The notes below the pieces were generated by a model. The model worked only from the letters and a program-made list of their open reading frames with translations, searched no databases and was not told the DNA's origin. Below, one piece after another: positions 53,100-64,000 of a DNA stretch of 64,000 nucleotides (position 1 is the first letter of the stretch; each line of letters begins with the position of its first letter). The position numbers and the translations under genes are program-made. Source of the DNA: Sporosarcina sp. NCCP-2716 (lineage in GTDB: Bacteria > Bacillota > Bacilli > Bacillales_A > Planococcaceae); assembly GCF_023707985.1 (NCBI RefSeq), contig NZ_BRCF01000003.1, forward strand, positions 62,001-126,000, read 5' to 3'.

Positions 53100-55373
53100 T
53101 TAAACTACCGGCTCATCGGATCCCCATTGTTTCTTTTCCTTAGTAGTCTTCAGCTTGCCGTTCTTCTTGATCTCACGTTTTTTCAGGTCAAACCAGATCT
53201 GTGCGGAGATATAGATCGACGAATACGTACCTGCCAGAAGACCGATCAGCAGGGCGATCGAGAACGGACGGATCGACGGCGCGCCCAGTGCGAGCAGGGC
53301 GACGACGACGATCAGGACGGTCAGCACGGTATTGACTGATCGGCCGAGCGTCTGGCGGAGTGATTTGTTGATAATGTCCGCGAGCTCTTTTTCATTGTCC
53401 AGATGGCCGATCTTGTGCAGGTTCTCCCGGATCCGGTCGAAGGTGACGATCGTATCGTTGATGGAATACCCGACGATGGTCAGGACGGCGGCGATGAAGG
53501 TGATGTCGACTTCAAGCCGCAATATGCTGAAGATTGCGATCATGAAGAACACGTCATGCAGCAGGCCGATGATGGCCGACAGACCCATGCGCCATTCGAA
53601 CCGGAAGGCGACGTAGATGATGATGCCGAGCGCCGCGATGGCGAGGGCCTTCACTGCGTTCCATGCCAGCTCCTGTCCGACTGTCGGAGATACGGTCGAG
53701 ACGTTCGGTTCGGAACCGTATTCGTCTGCGATCTGCGCTTTGAATTTATTGATTTCATCCTGATTGAAGTCGTCTTTGTACCGTGCTACGGCAATATTGC
53801 CGTCGTTTCCGGAAATGACGATATCTTCGGTCGGACTGCCGATCTTGTCCAGGTAGGAACTGACTTCCTGCTTGGTGATCGCATGGTCCGCCAAGATTTC
53901 GGCCCGTGTCCCTTTCGTGAAGTCGATTCCGAGATTCAGCTTGAAGATCCCGAGTATGATCGCTCCGGCGATGAGCAGGACGATCGACAGCGTGTAGAAC
54001 CGCTTGCGCGAATGCACGAAGTCGAAACGGTCGAATTTCGTTGTCAGGTCGAGTGTGTCGACGTGTTCTTCCGGCGGGTGGACGCGTTTTTTCGAGATGC
54101 CGAACCAGCCGGTCTTCCCGTCGAACAGGCCGCTCTGCACGAGCAGGCCGAGCATGAGGCGCGAGCCCCATACCGCAGTGATGAAGCTGACTGCGATACT
54201 GATGATGAGCATTGTCGCGAACCCTTTAACCGAGCTTGTCCCGAAGATGAACAGGACGACAGCGGCGAGCAATGTCGTGACGTTCGCATCGAGGATCGCA
54301 GTGAATGCTTCTTTCGCGCCTTTCGAGAAGGCGGTCTTGATCGAACTGCCGATCCGCAGCTCTTCCTTAATACGCTCATAGGTCAGGATGTTCGCATCGA
54401 CGGCCATACCGACCCCGAGCAGAAGTGCGGCGACACCCGGCAATGTGAGAACGCCGTTGATAGCGGTGAAGACGACGAGAATCAGATAGATGTAGACGGA
54501 AAGGGTGATGACCGCTACGAGACCCGGCAGACGGTAGTAGAACAGCATGAACAGGAAGATTGCGGAGATCCCGACAATTCCTGCTGTGATCGTCTGCTTC
54601 AGTGCCTGTTCACCGAATTGTGCACCGACAGATGTCGAGTACATCTCTTCCAGGTGGACGGGCAGTGCACCGGCGTTCAGGATGCCGGCGAGGTCTTTTG
54701 TTTCCTCTACAGTGAAACTTCCTGAGATTTCGACGTTCGACGAATTGATCGTCTGGCGTACGGATGGCGCGGAGATGAACCGCGGCTTCGGCTGTTTCAT
54801 CTCTTCTTTGTAGGAATCTTTTCCTTCTTCGAAATCGAGCCAGATGACCATGACGTTCTCAGGTGCTTTGGCAGCGACTTCCGTCGTGATTTCAGCGAAT
54901 TTGGACGGGTCTTTCATCTCCAGCGTGACGACAGGGTTGCCGTTTTCGCCGAAGTTCGCTTTCGCCTTACCGGCTTTAAGATCATTTCCGTCGAGCAGCA
55001 GTTTGTCATCTGCGTCACGGAATGTCAGGTTGGCCTGTGTGGACAGCAGTTCCCGCGCTTTCTTCTGGTCGCTGACACCTGCCAGCTGTACACGGATCCG
55101 GTTATTGGATTCGATCTGGATGCTCGGCTCACTTACCCCGAGTACGTCGATCCGGTTGCGGAGTGCTTTCGCGGTATCCGCTACGACATCTTCCGTGATT
55201 TTCTGGCTACTGCCAGTTTTCAGCGGCTGGACTTCGTACAGGACCTCGAAACCGCCCTGCAGGTCGAGCCCGAGTTTGACGTTGTTTAAAATCGGATTGG
55301 CTGTCCCGCCGATCGTCGCTGCAAAGATGACGAGCAGCAATAGGAACGCAACAATCCGTCCTCTTTTCTTCAT
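53100..55373 (-). CDS. secDF: Fused protein translocase subunit SecDF
   Basis: A 757-residue fusion of SecD and SecF, as in B. subtilis and S. aureus, with twelve membrane segments. It uses the proton gradient to pull exported proteins through SecYEG. The SecD half has GLDLQGGFEVLYEV, a large extracytoplasmic domain and the LLLGVGMAVDANILTYERIKEE-type segment (kept here in part: GVGMAVDANILTYERI). The SecF half has NLGIDFTKGTRAEI and GYSINDTIVTFDRIREN. I place the start at MKKRGR (55373), after GGGGGAAAAAGG. The gene order secDF-comN-spoVB is conserved. Confidence 0.96.
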   Translation of the reverse strand: MKKRGRIVAFLLLLVIFAATIGGTANPILNNVKLGLDLQGGFEVLYEVQPLKTGSSQKITEDVVADTAKALRNRIDVLGVSEPSIQIESNNRIRVQLAGVSDQKKARELLSTQANLTFRDADDKLLLDGNDLKAGKAKANFGENGNPVVTLEMKDPSKFAEITTEVAAKAPENVMVIWLDFEEGKDSYKEEMKQPKPRFISAPSVRQTINSSNVEISGSFTVEETKDLAGILNAGALPVHLEEMYSTSVGAQFGEQALKQTITAGIVGISAIFLFMLFYYRLPGLVAVITLSVYIYLILVVFTAINGVLTLPGVAALLLGVGMAVDANILTYERIKEELRIGSSIKTAFSKGAKEAFTAILDANVTTLLAAVVLFIFGTSSVKGFATMLIISIAVSFITAVWGSRLMLGLLVQSGLFDGKTGWFGISKKRVHPPEEHVDTLDLTTKFDRFDFVHSRKRFYTLSIVLLIAGAIILGIFKLNLGIDFTKGTRAEILADHAITKQEVSSYLDKIGSPTEDIVISGNDGNIAVARYKDDFNQDEINKFKAQIADEYGSEPNVSTVSPTVGQELAWNAVKALAIAALGIIIYVAFRFEWRMGLSAIIGLLHDVFFMIAIFSILRLEVDITFIAAVLTIVGYSINDTIVTFDRIRENLHKIGHLDNEKELADIINKSLRQTLGRSVNTVLTVLIVVVALLALGAPSIRPFSIALLIGLLAGTYSSIYISAQIWFDLKKREIKKNGKLKTTKEKKQWGSDEPVV

Positions 55374-55488
55374 GATCCTTTTTCCCCCTCTATACGTGAA
55401 GCGGTAGTGCTCTGTTATGTACGCAAGAAACATCAACATAACAATTATGAGACAGCGGCGTCGCCGTGTCAAATTCTAAAAATGGTGT

Positions 55489-55809
55489 CTACTGATCCTG
55501 CCTGCCCTTTTTCGGTGACAGCAAGAGCTGCAGTTCATCACTGTTCAGGTCGGAGAACCAGTCGGAACCCCGCTGTTCTTCGATTTGCGTGTAGGTCATA
55601 TATTCGGCCGGTGTCAGCTCCATGACGTCGTTGATGATTTCATGGGTCCGCATCTCCGGCACGGAACGCTTCTTCCACTTCTTCTGTACGCAATATTTCC
55701 ATATATCAGCTTCCGTGACAGTCGTGTAGCCGTAGAAATGGAATTCGTTCCGTTTGCTTTCCACCGCCGGCCGGACATGGGTAAACAATTCTTCGTGTTT
55801 GATCTCCAC
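55489..55809 (-). CDS. comN: Post-transcriptional regulator ComN
   Basis: A protein of about 106 residues of the ComN family, which in B. subtilis controls comE operon mRNA and interacts with DivIVA. The conserved region reads KSKRNEFHFYGY-like and KKWKKRSVPEM in the middle, with a C-terminal MTYTQIEEQRGSDWFSDLN. The start is a GTG: AAGGGG is nine bases from the one at 55809 but too close to the one at 55815. Divergent from spoVB, upstream of secDF. Confidence 0.85.
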   Translation of the reverse strand: MEIKHEELFTHVRPAVESKRNEFHFYGYTTVTEADIWKYCVQKKWKKRSVPEMRTHEIINDVMELTPAEYMTYTQIEEQRGSDWFSDLNSDELQLLLSPKKGRQDQ

Positions 55810-55909
55810 CCGCACTCACCCCTTCTGCTGGCTAGAGTTGTAAAAACAGCTCGTTCCGCATACAAGTAGTGTATATGAATTGGCTGGTCTTGAGAAGGAG
55901 TTGTTTGCA

Positions 55910-57430
55910 ATGTCATCATTTATCCGCGGAACTGTTGTTCTGATGATTGCCGTGTTCGCGACAAAACTGCTTGGGTTCGTGTACCGGATCCAGTTCATGC
56001 GGGTTGCGGGCGAAGAGGCGGTCGGCGTCTATATGACGGCGTATCCGGCGTTCATCTTTTTCCTGTCGCTCGTCCAGCTCGGCATCCCGATCGCCATTGC
56101 GAAAGTGATCGCGGAACTGAAAGCGAAAGGGGAGGCCGTCCGGTTCGCCCAAGTGATGCGGACGTCGGTGTTCCTGACGATCGTCACCGGGCTGGTCTTC
56201 CTGCCGCTGTCAGTCCTGTTCGTGCCGTACTTGTCGGACACGCTGCTCGGCAACCCGGCGTCCGCCATCACGCTGTATGTAGGAATTGCGATTGTGCCGA
56301 TTGCGGCGGTCGGCGGTCTCATCCGCGGTTATTTCCAGGGGATCGCCCGGCTGGAGGAAACGGCCTGGTCGCAGATCATCGAGCAGATCATCCGAATCCT
56401 GCTCATCACGTGGATGCTCCCCTATTTCCTGTCACCCGGCAATGCTGCCGAAAACGCCGCCTATGCCATGGCTATCACGCTCATCGCTGAAGCCGCTTCC
56501 GTCCTCTATCTGTGGAGCAAATACCGGAAACAGCAAAAAAGGACTGCATCGCTGCAGTCCAAAGACGGTCATTATCCGATGAACCCCCTGCTTGCTGTCG
56601 CACTGCCTTCTTCGGGCAGCAGGCTGTTCGGGACATTCACCTGGTTTTTGGAGCCGATCATCTTCATCCGGGCGCTCGCCGTTTCGGGTGTCACTGCAGC
56701 TGCCGCGACTTCGCTGTACGGCGTCATTTCAGGAGTGCTCATTCCGCTGCTGCTGTTCCCGTCGTTCATCCCGTATGCGCTGTCCGTCGTTCTTGTGCCG
56801 GCCGTCAGCGGCGCGTCCGCTGCCGGCAATATCCATAAGCTGCAGGAGCGGATCCATCTGTCGCTCCGGCTGTCCGCGCTGACCGGGGCCGTGGCCGCAG
56901 CCGTGTTCTTCATCCACGGGCAGGCGATGGCTGAAGCGCTGTTCCACATAAAGGAAGGTGCTTCCTACATGGTGCTGCTCGCGCCGATTTTCTTCTTCTA
57001 TTACATCCAGAGCCCGCTGTTCAGCATCCTGCAGGCGACGAACGAAGCGAAAGCGGCCATGATGAATTCCGTGTACGGCGGGATCGCGAAGCTCATCGTC
57101 ATGTTCGTCCTCGCTTCCCAGGCGGGTCTGCAGGAGACCGGCGCCATTCTCGCTATCGGGTTCGGTGTGCTCATCACGTCGTTCCTGCACATTGCAACAC
57201 TCCGGAAAAACCGGAAAACAGCCACCGGGTTCACGATGTTCGTCCTGCCGTATGTGTCCTTCCTGATGACGGCGATCATGCGTCCGATCTTCTTCCCGAC
57301 AGGACAGTATGGCCTCATCATCGATTGCGGTATCACCGTCCTCTTCCTGACTGTCATCCTCTTTTTCACCGGCCAGATCCAGCGCGGGGATTTCAAGCAT
57401 TTACGGAAGCTCGCCGTCCGTCATAAGTAA
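55910..57430 (+). CDS. spoVB: SpoVB-like polysaccharide/lipid flippase (MVF/MATE-like)
   Basis: A 506-residue protein with about 14 membrane segments of the polysaccharide transport (PST/MOP) superfamily. Its position between comN and the DUF421 gene matches B. subtilis spoVB, required for spore cortex formation, probably as a lipid II flippase. The N-terminus SSFIRGTVVLMIAVFATKLLG is typical of SpoVB. AAGGAG fixes the ATG at 55910. It ends convergent with the next gene, overlapping it by 10 bases with no terminator between. A general cell-wall flippase (MurJ/YtgP-like) is the alternative. Confidence 0.88.
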   Translation: MSSFIRGTVVLMIAVFATKLLGFVYRIQFMRVAGEEAVGVYMTAYPAFIFFLSLVQLGIPIAIAKVIAELKAKGEAVRFAQVMRTSVFLTIVTGLVFLPLSVLFVPYLSDTLLGNPASAITLYVGIAIVPIAAVGGLIRGYFQGIARLEETAWSQIIEQIIRILLITWMLPYFLSPGNAAENAAYAMAITLIAEAASVLYLWSKYRKQQKRTASLQSKDGHYPMNPLLAVALPSSGSRLFGTFTWFLEPIIFIRALAVSGVTAAAATSLYGVISGVLIPLLLFPSFIPYALSVVLVPAVSGASAAGNIHKLQERIHLSLRLSALTGAVAAAVFFIHGQAMAEALFHIKEGASYMVLLAPIFFFYYIQSPLFSILQATNEAKAAMMNSVYGGIAKLIVMFVLASQAGLQETGAILAIGFGVLITSFLHIATLRKNRKTATGFTMFVLPYVSFLMTAIMRPIFFPTGQYGLIIDCGITVLFLTVILFFTGQIQRGDFKHLRKLAVRHK

Positions 57431-58062
57431 TCGTGTTTCAGCTGCACTTTCAGCTGGCCCTGTTCAAACGAGCAGTAGAACACTTGTGACGGATCTGTGA
57501 TGCCGGTTTTCGTCAGTTCCGCACGCAGCCATTCTTCGGTTTTATCGTAGACCGACAAATGCTCCGGGTCGATATCTCCATCGAGGATGAGCGGCAGAAC
57601 GGGCGCCGTCTCCCCTTGTTTAAAAACGGAAAGGTTGCCGGACGGTTCCAGGTAGGCGTATGCCACTTCGTACAGGGAGCCGATCTGCTGTTCCCGAAGC
57701 TGCTGGAACAGATCGTCCAAGTTATAGCGCTGCTTCCTCATTTCCTCTTCCTGGATGATCCCATCACGGATCAGGACGGACGTATCGCCATCGACCAGGT
57801 CACGGAATTTCTTATTTTTCAGGGAAATATATGACGAGGTGTACTGGATAACGAGCAGGATGAACATGGGAAGGATCGAATTGATCAGTTTCTCATCAGG
57901 GGAATCGAGCGCGAAGGCGGCCACTTCCGCAATGATGATGAAGACGACAATATCGATGACGCTCAGTTCGCCGACTTCCCGCTTCCCCATCAGACGCAAG
58001 ACGAGCACGATGAGCGCATACAAAAAGACCGTTCGAAACGCGATGATCAGCAAATCAGGCAT
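57421..58062 (-). CDS. yrbG: DUF421 family membrane protein (YrbG/YetF type)
   Basis: A 213-residue protein with three N-terminal membrane segments (about 7-80) and a two-part cytoplasmic domain of the DUF421/YetF family. RLMGKREVGELSVIDIVVFI and the LIRDGIIQEEEMRKQRYN segment are family hallmarks. Function unknown; relatives are linked to spore germination and stress. Same position as yrbG of B. subtilis. Its last codons overlap the spoVB stop on the other strand. Confidence 0.9.
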   Translation of the reverse strand: MPDLLIIAFRTVFLYALIVLVLRLMGKREVGELSVIDIVVFIIIAEVAAFALDSPDEKLINSILPMFILLVIQYTSSYISLKNKKFRDLVDGDTSVLIRDGIIQEEEMRKQRYNLDDLFQQLREQQIGSLYEVAYAYLEPSGNLSVFKQGETAPVLPLILDGDIDPEHLSVYDKTEEWLRAELTKTGITDPSQVFYCSFEQGQLKVQLKHDYL

Positions 58063-58126
58063 ACAGGTTCCACCTCCTTGCCGGAAAGCATGCCCCGTGC
58101 AGCTGACGGTTAAACGGCTGAAACGT

Positions 58127-58172
58127 AAAAAGCTGCCCGCCCCAGTCGTGTGACTGAAGGCAGACAGCTTCT
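58127..58172 (-). terminator. Terminator of the yajC transcript
   Basis: Minus strand AAGCTG-TGCC pairs with GGGCAGCTT, with an inner CAGTC/GACTG stem, then TTTTACG. Confidence 0.7.
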
Positions 58173-58187
58173 TAGCATTTCCCTTAT

Positions 58188-58463
58188 TTAGATAGCAGGT
58201 GTGTTTTCAGTAACACGCCCGACAGCCTGGCGGTCAAATTGCAGTACCGTACCATCCGCCATCTTCAGGAAGACGGACGTTTCGTCGACTGCGTCGATTG
58301 TCCCGTGGAGTCCGCCGATCGTCACGACACGATCGCCGCGCTTCAGACTTGTCTGCATTTCTTTTGTCTGTTTCTGACGTTTCTGCGCCGGCCGGATCAG
58401 CAAGAACCACATGATCGCGATCATTGCGATGAAAGGCAGCAAGTTCACTAACGTTGCATTCAT
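58188..58463 (-). CDS. yajC: Preprotein translocase subunit YajC
   Basis: A 91-residue accessory subunit of the Sec translocon. One N-terminal membrane helix (about 5-23, ending FLLIRPAQKRQKQ) is followed by a small beta domain with LKRGDRVVTIGGLHGTI, the family signature. It works with SecDF, encoded 2.8 kb away. It follows tgt by 36 bases on the same strand. Confidence 0.95.
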   Translation of the reverse strand: MNATLVNLLPFIAMIAIMWFLLIRPAQKRQKQTKEMQTSLKRGDRVVTIGGLHGTIDAVDETSVFLKMADGTVLQFDRQAVGRVTENTPAI

Positions 58464-58499
58464 TTAAATTCCCCCCCTACTGAAACTAGTATACAAGAA

Positions 58500-60688
<2,189 letters not shown>

Positions 60689-60715
60689 TCTCTATAATCC
60701 CCTCACTCATTCAGA

Positions 60716-61720
60716 TCAGTTCATCTCCGGTACAGGAAGACCGAAGTGTTCGTAGGCGAGCGGTGTCACCACACGCCCGCGCGGTGTCCGCTGGATGAAC
60801 CCGGCCTGCAGCAGATACGGTTCGTAGACATCCTCGAGCGTCACGGATTCCTCACCGATGCTTGCGGCAAGCGTCTCAAGCCCGACAGGTCCCCCGCGGA
60901 ACCGCTCGATCATGCCTTTCAGCAGCTTATGGTCGATATGGTCCAGACCATGTGAATCGACCTGCAGCATTTCGAGCGCTTCCTGTGCGATCCCGAGAGA
61001 AATTGTACCATTCCCGCGCACTTGGGCATAGTCCCGCACTCTGCGCAGCAGACGGTTCGCGATACGGGGTGTCCCGCGGGACCGCCTTGCAATTTCGACA
61101 GCGGCCTGGTCGTCGATCTTGACGTCGAACAGCCCGGCGCTGCGGATGACGATTTCACGCAGCGGCTCAAGTTCGTAATATTCCAGACGGAGCGGCACGC
61201 CGAATCGATCGCGCAGCGGCGCGGACAGGGACCCTGCCCGCGTCGTCGCACCGATCAGTGTGAATGGCGGCAGATCGAGCCTTATCGATTTGGCGGTTGG
61301 TCCTTTGCCGACGACGATGTCGAGGCAGAAGTCCTCCATCGCCGGATAGAGCACTTCCTCGATCGCCCGATTCAACCTGTGGATCTCGTCGATGAACAGC
61401 ACGTCCCCCGGCTCGAGCGACGAAACGACGGCTGCGAGATCACCCGGCCGTTCGATTGCAGGACCGCTCGTCATACGCACATTGACGCCCATTTCGTTCG
61501 CGATGACAGACGCCAGCGTCGTTTTCCCGAGTCCCGGCGGCCCGTACAGCAGGACGTGGTCCAAACTTTCGCCGCGCCTTCTCGCCGCTTCGATGAATAT
61601 CGATAAATTATCTTTCACTTGGTCTTGTCCTATATAGTGGGCGAGCATCTGCGGACGCAGCGTCTGCTCAAACCCGTCGTCGAAATCGGAAAGTTCACTT
61701 GACAATACTCGTGAATCCAT
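60716..61720 (-). CDS. ruvB: Holliday junction branch migration ATPase RuvB
   Basis: A 334-residue AAA+ motor of the RuvAB complex. [12 protein letters not shown] opens the ATPase, Walker A GPPGLGKT is at 60-67, Walker [11 protein letters not shown] near residue 110, sensor 1 GATTRAG, and the C-terminal winged helix ends with the [15 protein letters not shown]-binding segment. AGGAGGGAG precedes the ATG. It follows ruvA by 34 bases. No ruvC is present, as usual for Firmicutes. Confidence 0.97.
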   Translation of the reverse strand: MDSRVLSSELSDFDDGFEQTLRPQMLAHYIGQDQVKDNLSIFIEAARRRGESLDHVLLYGPPGLGKTTLASVIANEMGVNVRMTSGPAIERPGDLAAVVSSLEPGDVLFIDEIHRLNRAIEEVLYPAMEDFCLDIVVGKGPTAKSIRLDLPPFTLIGATTRAGSLSAPLRDRFGVPLRLEYYELEPLREIVIRSAGLFDVKIDDQAAVEIARRSRGTPRIANRLLRRVRDYAQVRGNGTISLGIAQEALEMLQVDSHGLDHIDHKLLKGMIERFRGGPVGLETLAASIGEESVTLEDVYEPYLLQAGFIQRTPRGRVVTPLAYEHFGLPVPEMN

Positions 61721-61754
61721 CGGTCTCCCTCCTTTTTCTGGCGGACCGGAGCAG

Positions 61755-62360
61755 TTATTGCTGTTTCAGCAGCAGCTGCAGCGCCCGTTTCATGTACCCT
61801 TCCGTTGTCAGGTCCTCAGCATCGAGTGCCTGTTTCACCTTCGCGATTTCCCGTGCGGAATAACCGAGCGCCTCGAGTGCGAGCATCGCTTCTTCCAGTG
61901 CATCGTTTTCAGCAAGGGCGAACAGCGAGTCGCCTTCTTCAGGCATGTCCACTTCGGTGAACAGGTCGGCCAGCTTGCCCTTCAGATCGAGGATCATCTG
62001 GCGGGCTGTCTTCTTGCCGACTCCCGGGAACTGGACGAGGAACTTCTCGTCTTCCCGTTCGATCGCCGAGATGACTTGAGAAGGAACACCGCTTGAAAGG
62101 ATGGCCAGTGCCCCCTTCGGTCCGATGCCGGAAACGGTGATCAGTTTCCGGAACAGTTCGCGCTGTTCAAGTGACAGGAATCCCATCAGCAGCTCGGCAT
62201 CTTCCCGGACGTGATGGTGGATGAACACCTGCTGTTCGGTCTCGGTAACATGGAACGCATATGGATTCGGTGTATGGACCTGGTACCCGATACCGTTCGT
62301 TTCGATCGTAATATACTCGGGCGTCACCCGTGTGATGATGCCTTTTATGTAATCATACAA
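61755..62360 (-). CDS. ruvA: Holliday junction-binding protein RuvA
   Basis: A 201-residue tetrameric DNA-binding partner of RuvB. The OB-fold N-terminus ([16 protein letters not shown]), the helix-hairpin-helix pair ([13 protein letters not shown] and [17 protein letters not shown]) and the C-terminal RuvB-contact domain (about 150-201) are intact. The start is a TTG at 62360 with GGGGGTAAG upstream; no in-frame ATG exists nearby. First gene of the ruvA-ruvB-queA-tgt-yajC run. Confidence 0.95.
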   Translation of the reverse strand: MYDYIKGIITRVTPEYITIETNGIGYQVHTPNPYAFHVTETEQQVFIHHHVREDAELLMGFLSLEQRELFRKLITVSGIGPKGALAILSSGVPSQVISAIEREDEKFLVQFPGVGKKTARQMILDLKGKLADLFTEVDMPEEGDSLFALAENDALEEAMLALEALGYSAREIAKVKQALDAEDLTTEGYMKRALQLLLKQQ

Positions 62361-62390
62361 TGCAGCTTACCCCCTAAAGTCTTACCATCC

Positions 62391-62399
62391 AGTATAACA
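62391..62399 (-). promoter_or_regulatory. Extended -10 promoter of ruvA
   Basis: Minus strand TGTTATACT (TGn plus TATACT), about 31 bases upstream of the start. No LexA-type CGAAC-GTTCG box was seen beside it. Confidence 0.5.
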
Positions 62400-62433
62400 C
62401 AGACCGCCCTGAGCGCAGTACAGTTGACACCGA

Positions 62434-62480
62434 AAAAAGAACTGCCCGGCTCCGCCATTACGGCGTCCGGCAGTTCTCAG
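62434..62480 (-). terminator. Terminator of the kinase-like gene
   Basis: Minus strand AGAACTGCCGG pairs with CCGGGCAGTTCT, with an inner GCCG/GGCG stem, then TTTTTT. It overlaps the stop codon. Confidence 0.85.
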
Positions 62481-63367
62481 CGTGCGCTGCGTCTATCCAA
62501 TTCATTCTCCGAGAATTCACATAACCGTTCCCAGCTGCCGAGTGCCTGTTTCGTATACCGGGTGAGGTGCCCCGCGATCTGCCGTCTCCCCATATCGGGC
62601 AGTCCGGCAAAGTAATTCCACTCGCGCAGCACTTCGTTCGGATAGCGGAGCATGGCGATCCCTACATCACTGAGCTGCCGCAGCCGCGGCAGTTCGCTGC
62701 ACAGCGCTTCGGCATCGTACCCGACATGCGGCAGGACACGGTGCATCCAGAGCGCGATCTCGACAGACGGGGAGCCGGCAGCCGCCAGATCGAAGTCGAT
62801 CAAGTACACCGTCCCGTCTTCAGCAGCGAGCAGATTATGGTGCACGACATCACCGTGCAGCACCGTCATGGGGCCATCGTCCGGTCCGACCGCTTTCAGC
62901 ACATCGAGCGCCCGTTCTCCATAAGTCAGAAATTGTTCGAACGCACTGCTTCCGATATAAGGTGTGACGAGCTGTTCATTGTGCCGGAATCGCTGCAGCC
63001 GGTGTTCCCATTTGTTCAGCAGGCGGAAGCGCGGCAAGTACCCGGCTGCTTCCCAATCGATCACGTCCCGGGTTGCATGGAGGGCGTCCAGTGTGTCAAG
63101 CGACGCCCTACGACCATCCGGGGCTGCAAAATCCACCGGTTTCGTATCGGTCAGCCAAGGCTGGATGACGAGATGTCCGGTCCCCTTCTCAGAAAGAGGG
63201 GCGATGAAGGGGAATTCGACTGCGAGCAGCTGATCGTGCAGTTTCCTCACTTTATCCGCAGTCATTTGATTCTTGTAGCGTTTCACTGCGAACATCTGTC
63301 CGTCTTCTTCGATCCGCCAGACGTGCGGCTTCACTTCGTAGAAAAGGGTTTCGCGTTTCCTGTCCAC
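62477..63367 (-). CDS. APH/CotS-type kinase-like protein
   Basis: A 296-residue protein of the aminoglycoside phosphotransferase/choline kinase fold. The ATP-lobe lysine is in FAVKRY (K29), the catalytic loop HGDVVHHN is at 171-178 with D173, and the metal-binding DFD is at 191-193. Its place directly after a SafA-like coat gene suggests a member of the CotS/YsxE/YutH group of spore-coat kinases rather than an antibiotic-resistance enzyme. The start abuts the upstream stop, so the two genes are co-expressed. Active residues are kept, so catalysis is possible. Confidence 0.82.
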   Translation of the reverse strand: MDRKRETLFYEVKPHVWRIEEDGQMFAVKRYKNQMTADKVRKLHDQLLAVEFPFIAPLSEKGTGHLVIQPWLTDTKPVDFAAPDGRRASLDTLDALHATRDVIDWEAAGYLPRFRLLNKWEHRLQRFRHNEQLVTPYIGSSAFEQFLTYGERALDVLKAVGPDDGPMTVLHGDVVHHNLLAAEDGTVYLIDFDLAAAGSPSVEIALWMHRVLPHVGYDAEALCSELPRLRQLSDVGIAMLRYPNEVLREWNYFAGLPDMGRRQIAGHLTRYTKQALGSWERLCEFSENELDRRSAR

Positions 63368-64000
63368 TTAATACGTGCCCATCGTGTCGGTTCCATCCGG
63401 CCCATACGGCGGCATGGCAGACTGCGGCGGATACGGCTGCTGATACGGGACAGGCGCGTAGAATGGCTGCATTCCATAATACGGGTATGGAGTCATATGG
63501 GAGCCGCAGGATGTACAGAGGTGCATGTACTGCGGGTGCTGGGCTGCCTGGATCCCCTGGAGCGGCATCTGTGATGAAGGCGGCTGTATCGGCTGCGGAA
63601 CGTATCCTGCTTCAGGCGGGCAGTATGCCGGCGGAGCAAGGTCAAAGTTCGACGATTCCTTCATCGGTCCGTGATGGGAATGCCTGTCGCCGTGTTCATG
63701 ACCGTGGTGATGGCCGTGTCCGTGGTCGTCGTGTCCATGGTCGTTATCGTGTTCGTGGTCATGCTCACAATGTGACGGAGAGTTGCCCGGACACTGTCCC
63801 GGCATGATCGGCGATTCGTCAGGTGCACAATCCGGTACAGTTGGCGTTTCCGGCAGCGGACTCCAATGCGGCGGCCGGATCATCTGCTGCGGATATGAAG
63901 GCGGCACAGCCGGATAAGGTACTGGCTGCTGCGGCATTGGCTGCGCAGCCGGCGGATAGTGATGATGGACATGCGGATGGCAGTCTGCGTCATAGATCGG
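63368..64000 (-). CDS. SafA-like spore coat morphogenetic protein, C-terminal part (start beyond window)
   Basis: The last 210 codons of a gene that enters from the right edge. The sequence is extremely rich in Pro, His, Tyr, Gln and Met, with a His/Asp/Gly block HDHEHDNDHGHDDHGHGHHH (about 100 residues before the end) and a CTSC pair near the C-terminus. Such composition and the position just upstream of ruvA point to the C-terminal region of SafA, whose N-terminal LysM domain would lie outside the window. The frame is open to base 64000, so the ATG at 63937 is internal. The SafA call is inference from place and composition. Confidence 0.65.
   Translation of the reverse strand, partial: PIYDADCHPHVHHHYPPAAQPMPQQPVPYPAVPPSYPQQMIRPPHWSPLPETPTVPDCAPDESPIMPGQCPGNSPSHCEHDHEHDNDHGHDDHGHGHHHGHEHGDRHSHHGPMKESSNFDLAPPAYCPPEAGYVPQPIQPPSSQMPLQGIQAAQHPQYMHLCTSCGSHMTPYPYYGMQPFYAPVPYQQPYPPQSAMPPYGPDGTDTMGTY

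Noticed and set aside
53403-54725. 440-residue plus-strand frame
   Set aside because: It is the opposite-strand shadow of secDF, with no ribosome-binding site and an odd acidic composition typical of antisense frames in GC-rich DNA.
62477-63367. Aminoglycoside-resistance phosphotransferase
   Set aside because: The fold is shared, but its place between a coat-type gene and ruvA points to the CotS/YsxE-like group; no mobile context is seen.

Overview
The window is an ordinary chromosomal segment of a Gram-positive bacterium of the order Bacillales. Gene content and order match the Bacillus subtilis/Staphylococcus core genome. The GC-rich coding style, the staphylococcal-type murG beside odhAB and the mix of Bacillus and Staphylococcus neighbourhoods fit the Planococcaceae best, but the genus cannot be fixed from sequence reading alone. 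spoVB and a SafA-like coat protein suggest a spore former or a recent descendant of one. No rRNA, tRNA, insertion sequence, prophage or CRISPR array was seen.

1-5.3 kb: end of a DUF1033 gene, an xpaC-telA operon behind a sigma-W-like promoter, then a convergent MoxR ATPase/VWA pair (yojN-yojO type) and a small DUF6501-like gene. 5.4-10.8 kb: odhA-odhB of the TCA cycle, with a Staphylococcus-type murG upstream. 10.9-20.2 kb: MATE exporter, CAP-domain secreted protein, CobW-type GTPase, carboxy-terminal protease, deoD, and the operon degV-ypmR-ypmS-msrA-msrB-yozE. 20.2-25.4 kb: hemolysin III, thyA-dfrA, ypjP, an untracked 25-residue membrane microprotein, brxA with a methyltransferase, and an unrecognised 213-residue gene. 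25.5-32.4 kb: cvfC, an ABC-F protein, a POT peptide transporter, a DUF1646 transporter and proline dehydrogenase. 32.6-37.9 kb: chemoreceptor, MarR regulator, ilvA and gabD. 38.1-40.2 kb: selD-selU, a selenium pathway for tRNA 2-selenouridine.

40.2-64 kb is the conserved translation, stringent-response, secretion and recombination block: tcdA, 6S RNA, aspS, hisS with a T-box leader, a cell-wall amidase, dtd, rel, apt, recJ, a LapA-type membrane protein, secDF, comN, spoVB, a DUF421 gene, yajC, tgt, queA, ruvB, ruvA, a CotS/APH-type kinase-like gene and a partial His/Pro-rich SafA-like gene.

The least explained structure is a pair of related, helically phased tandem arrays with a TGAGCG core: about eight units of exactly 20 bp at 40281-40440 and ten units of about 21 bp at 52421-52620. 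Both are intergenic and neither looks like CRISPR, a terminator or coding sequence. The second array extends the recJ reading frame artificially.
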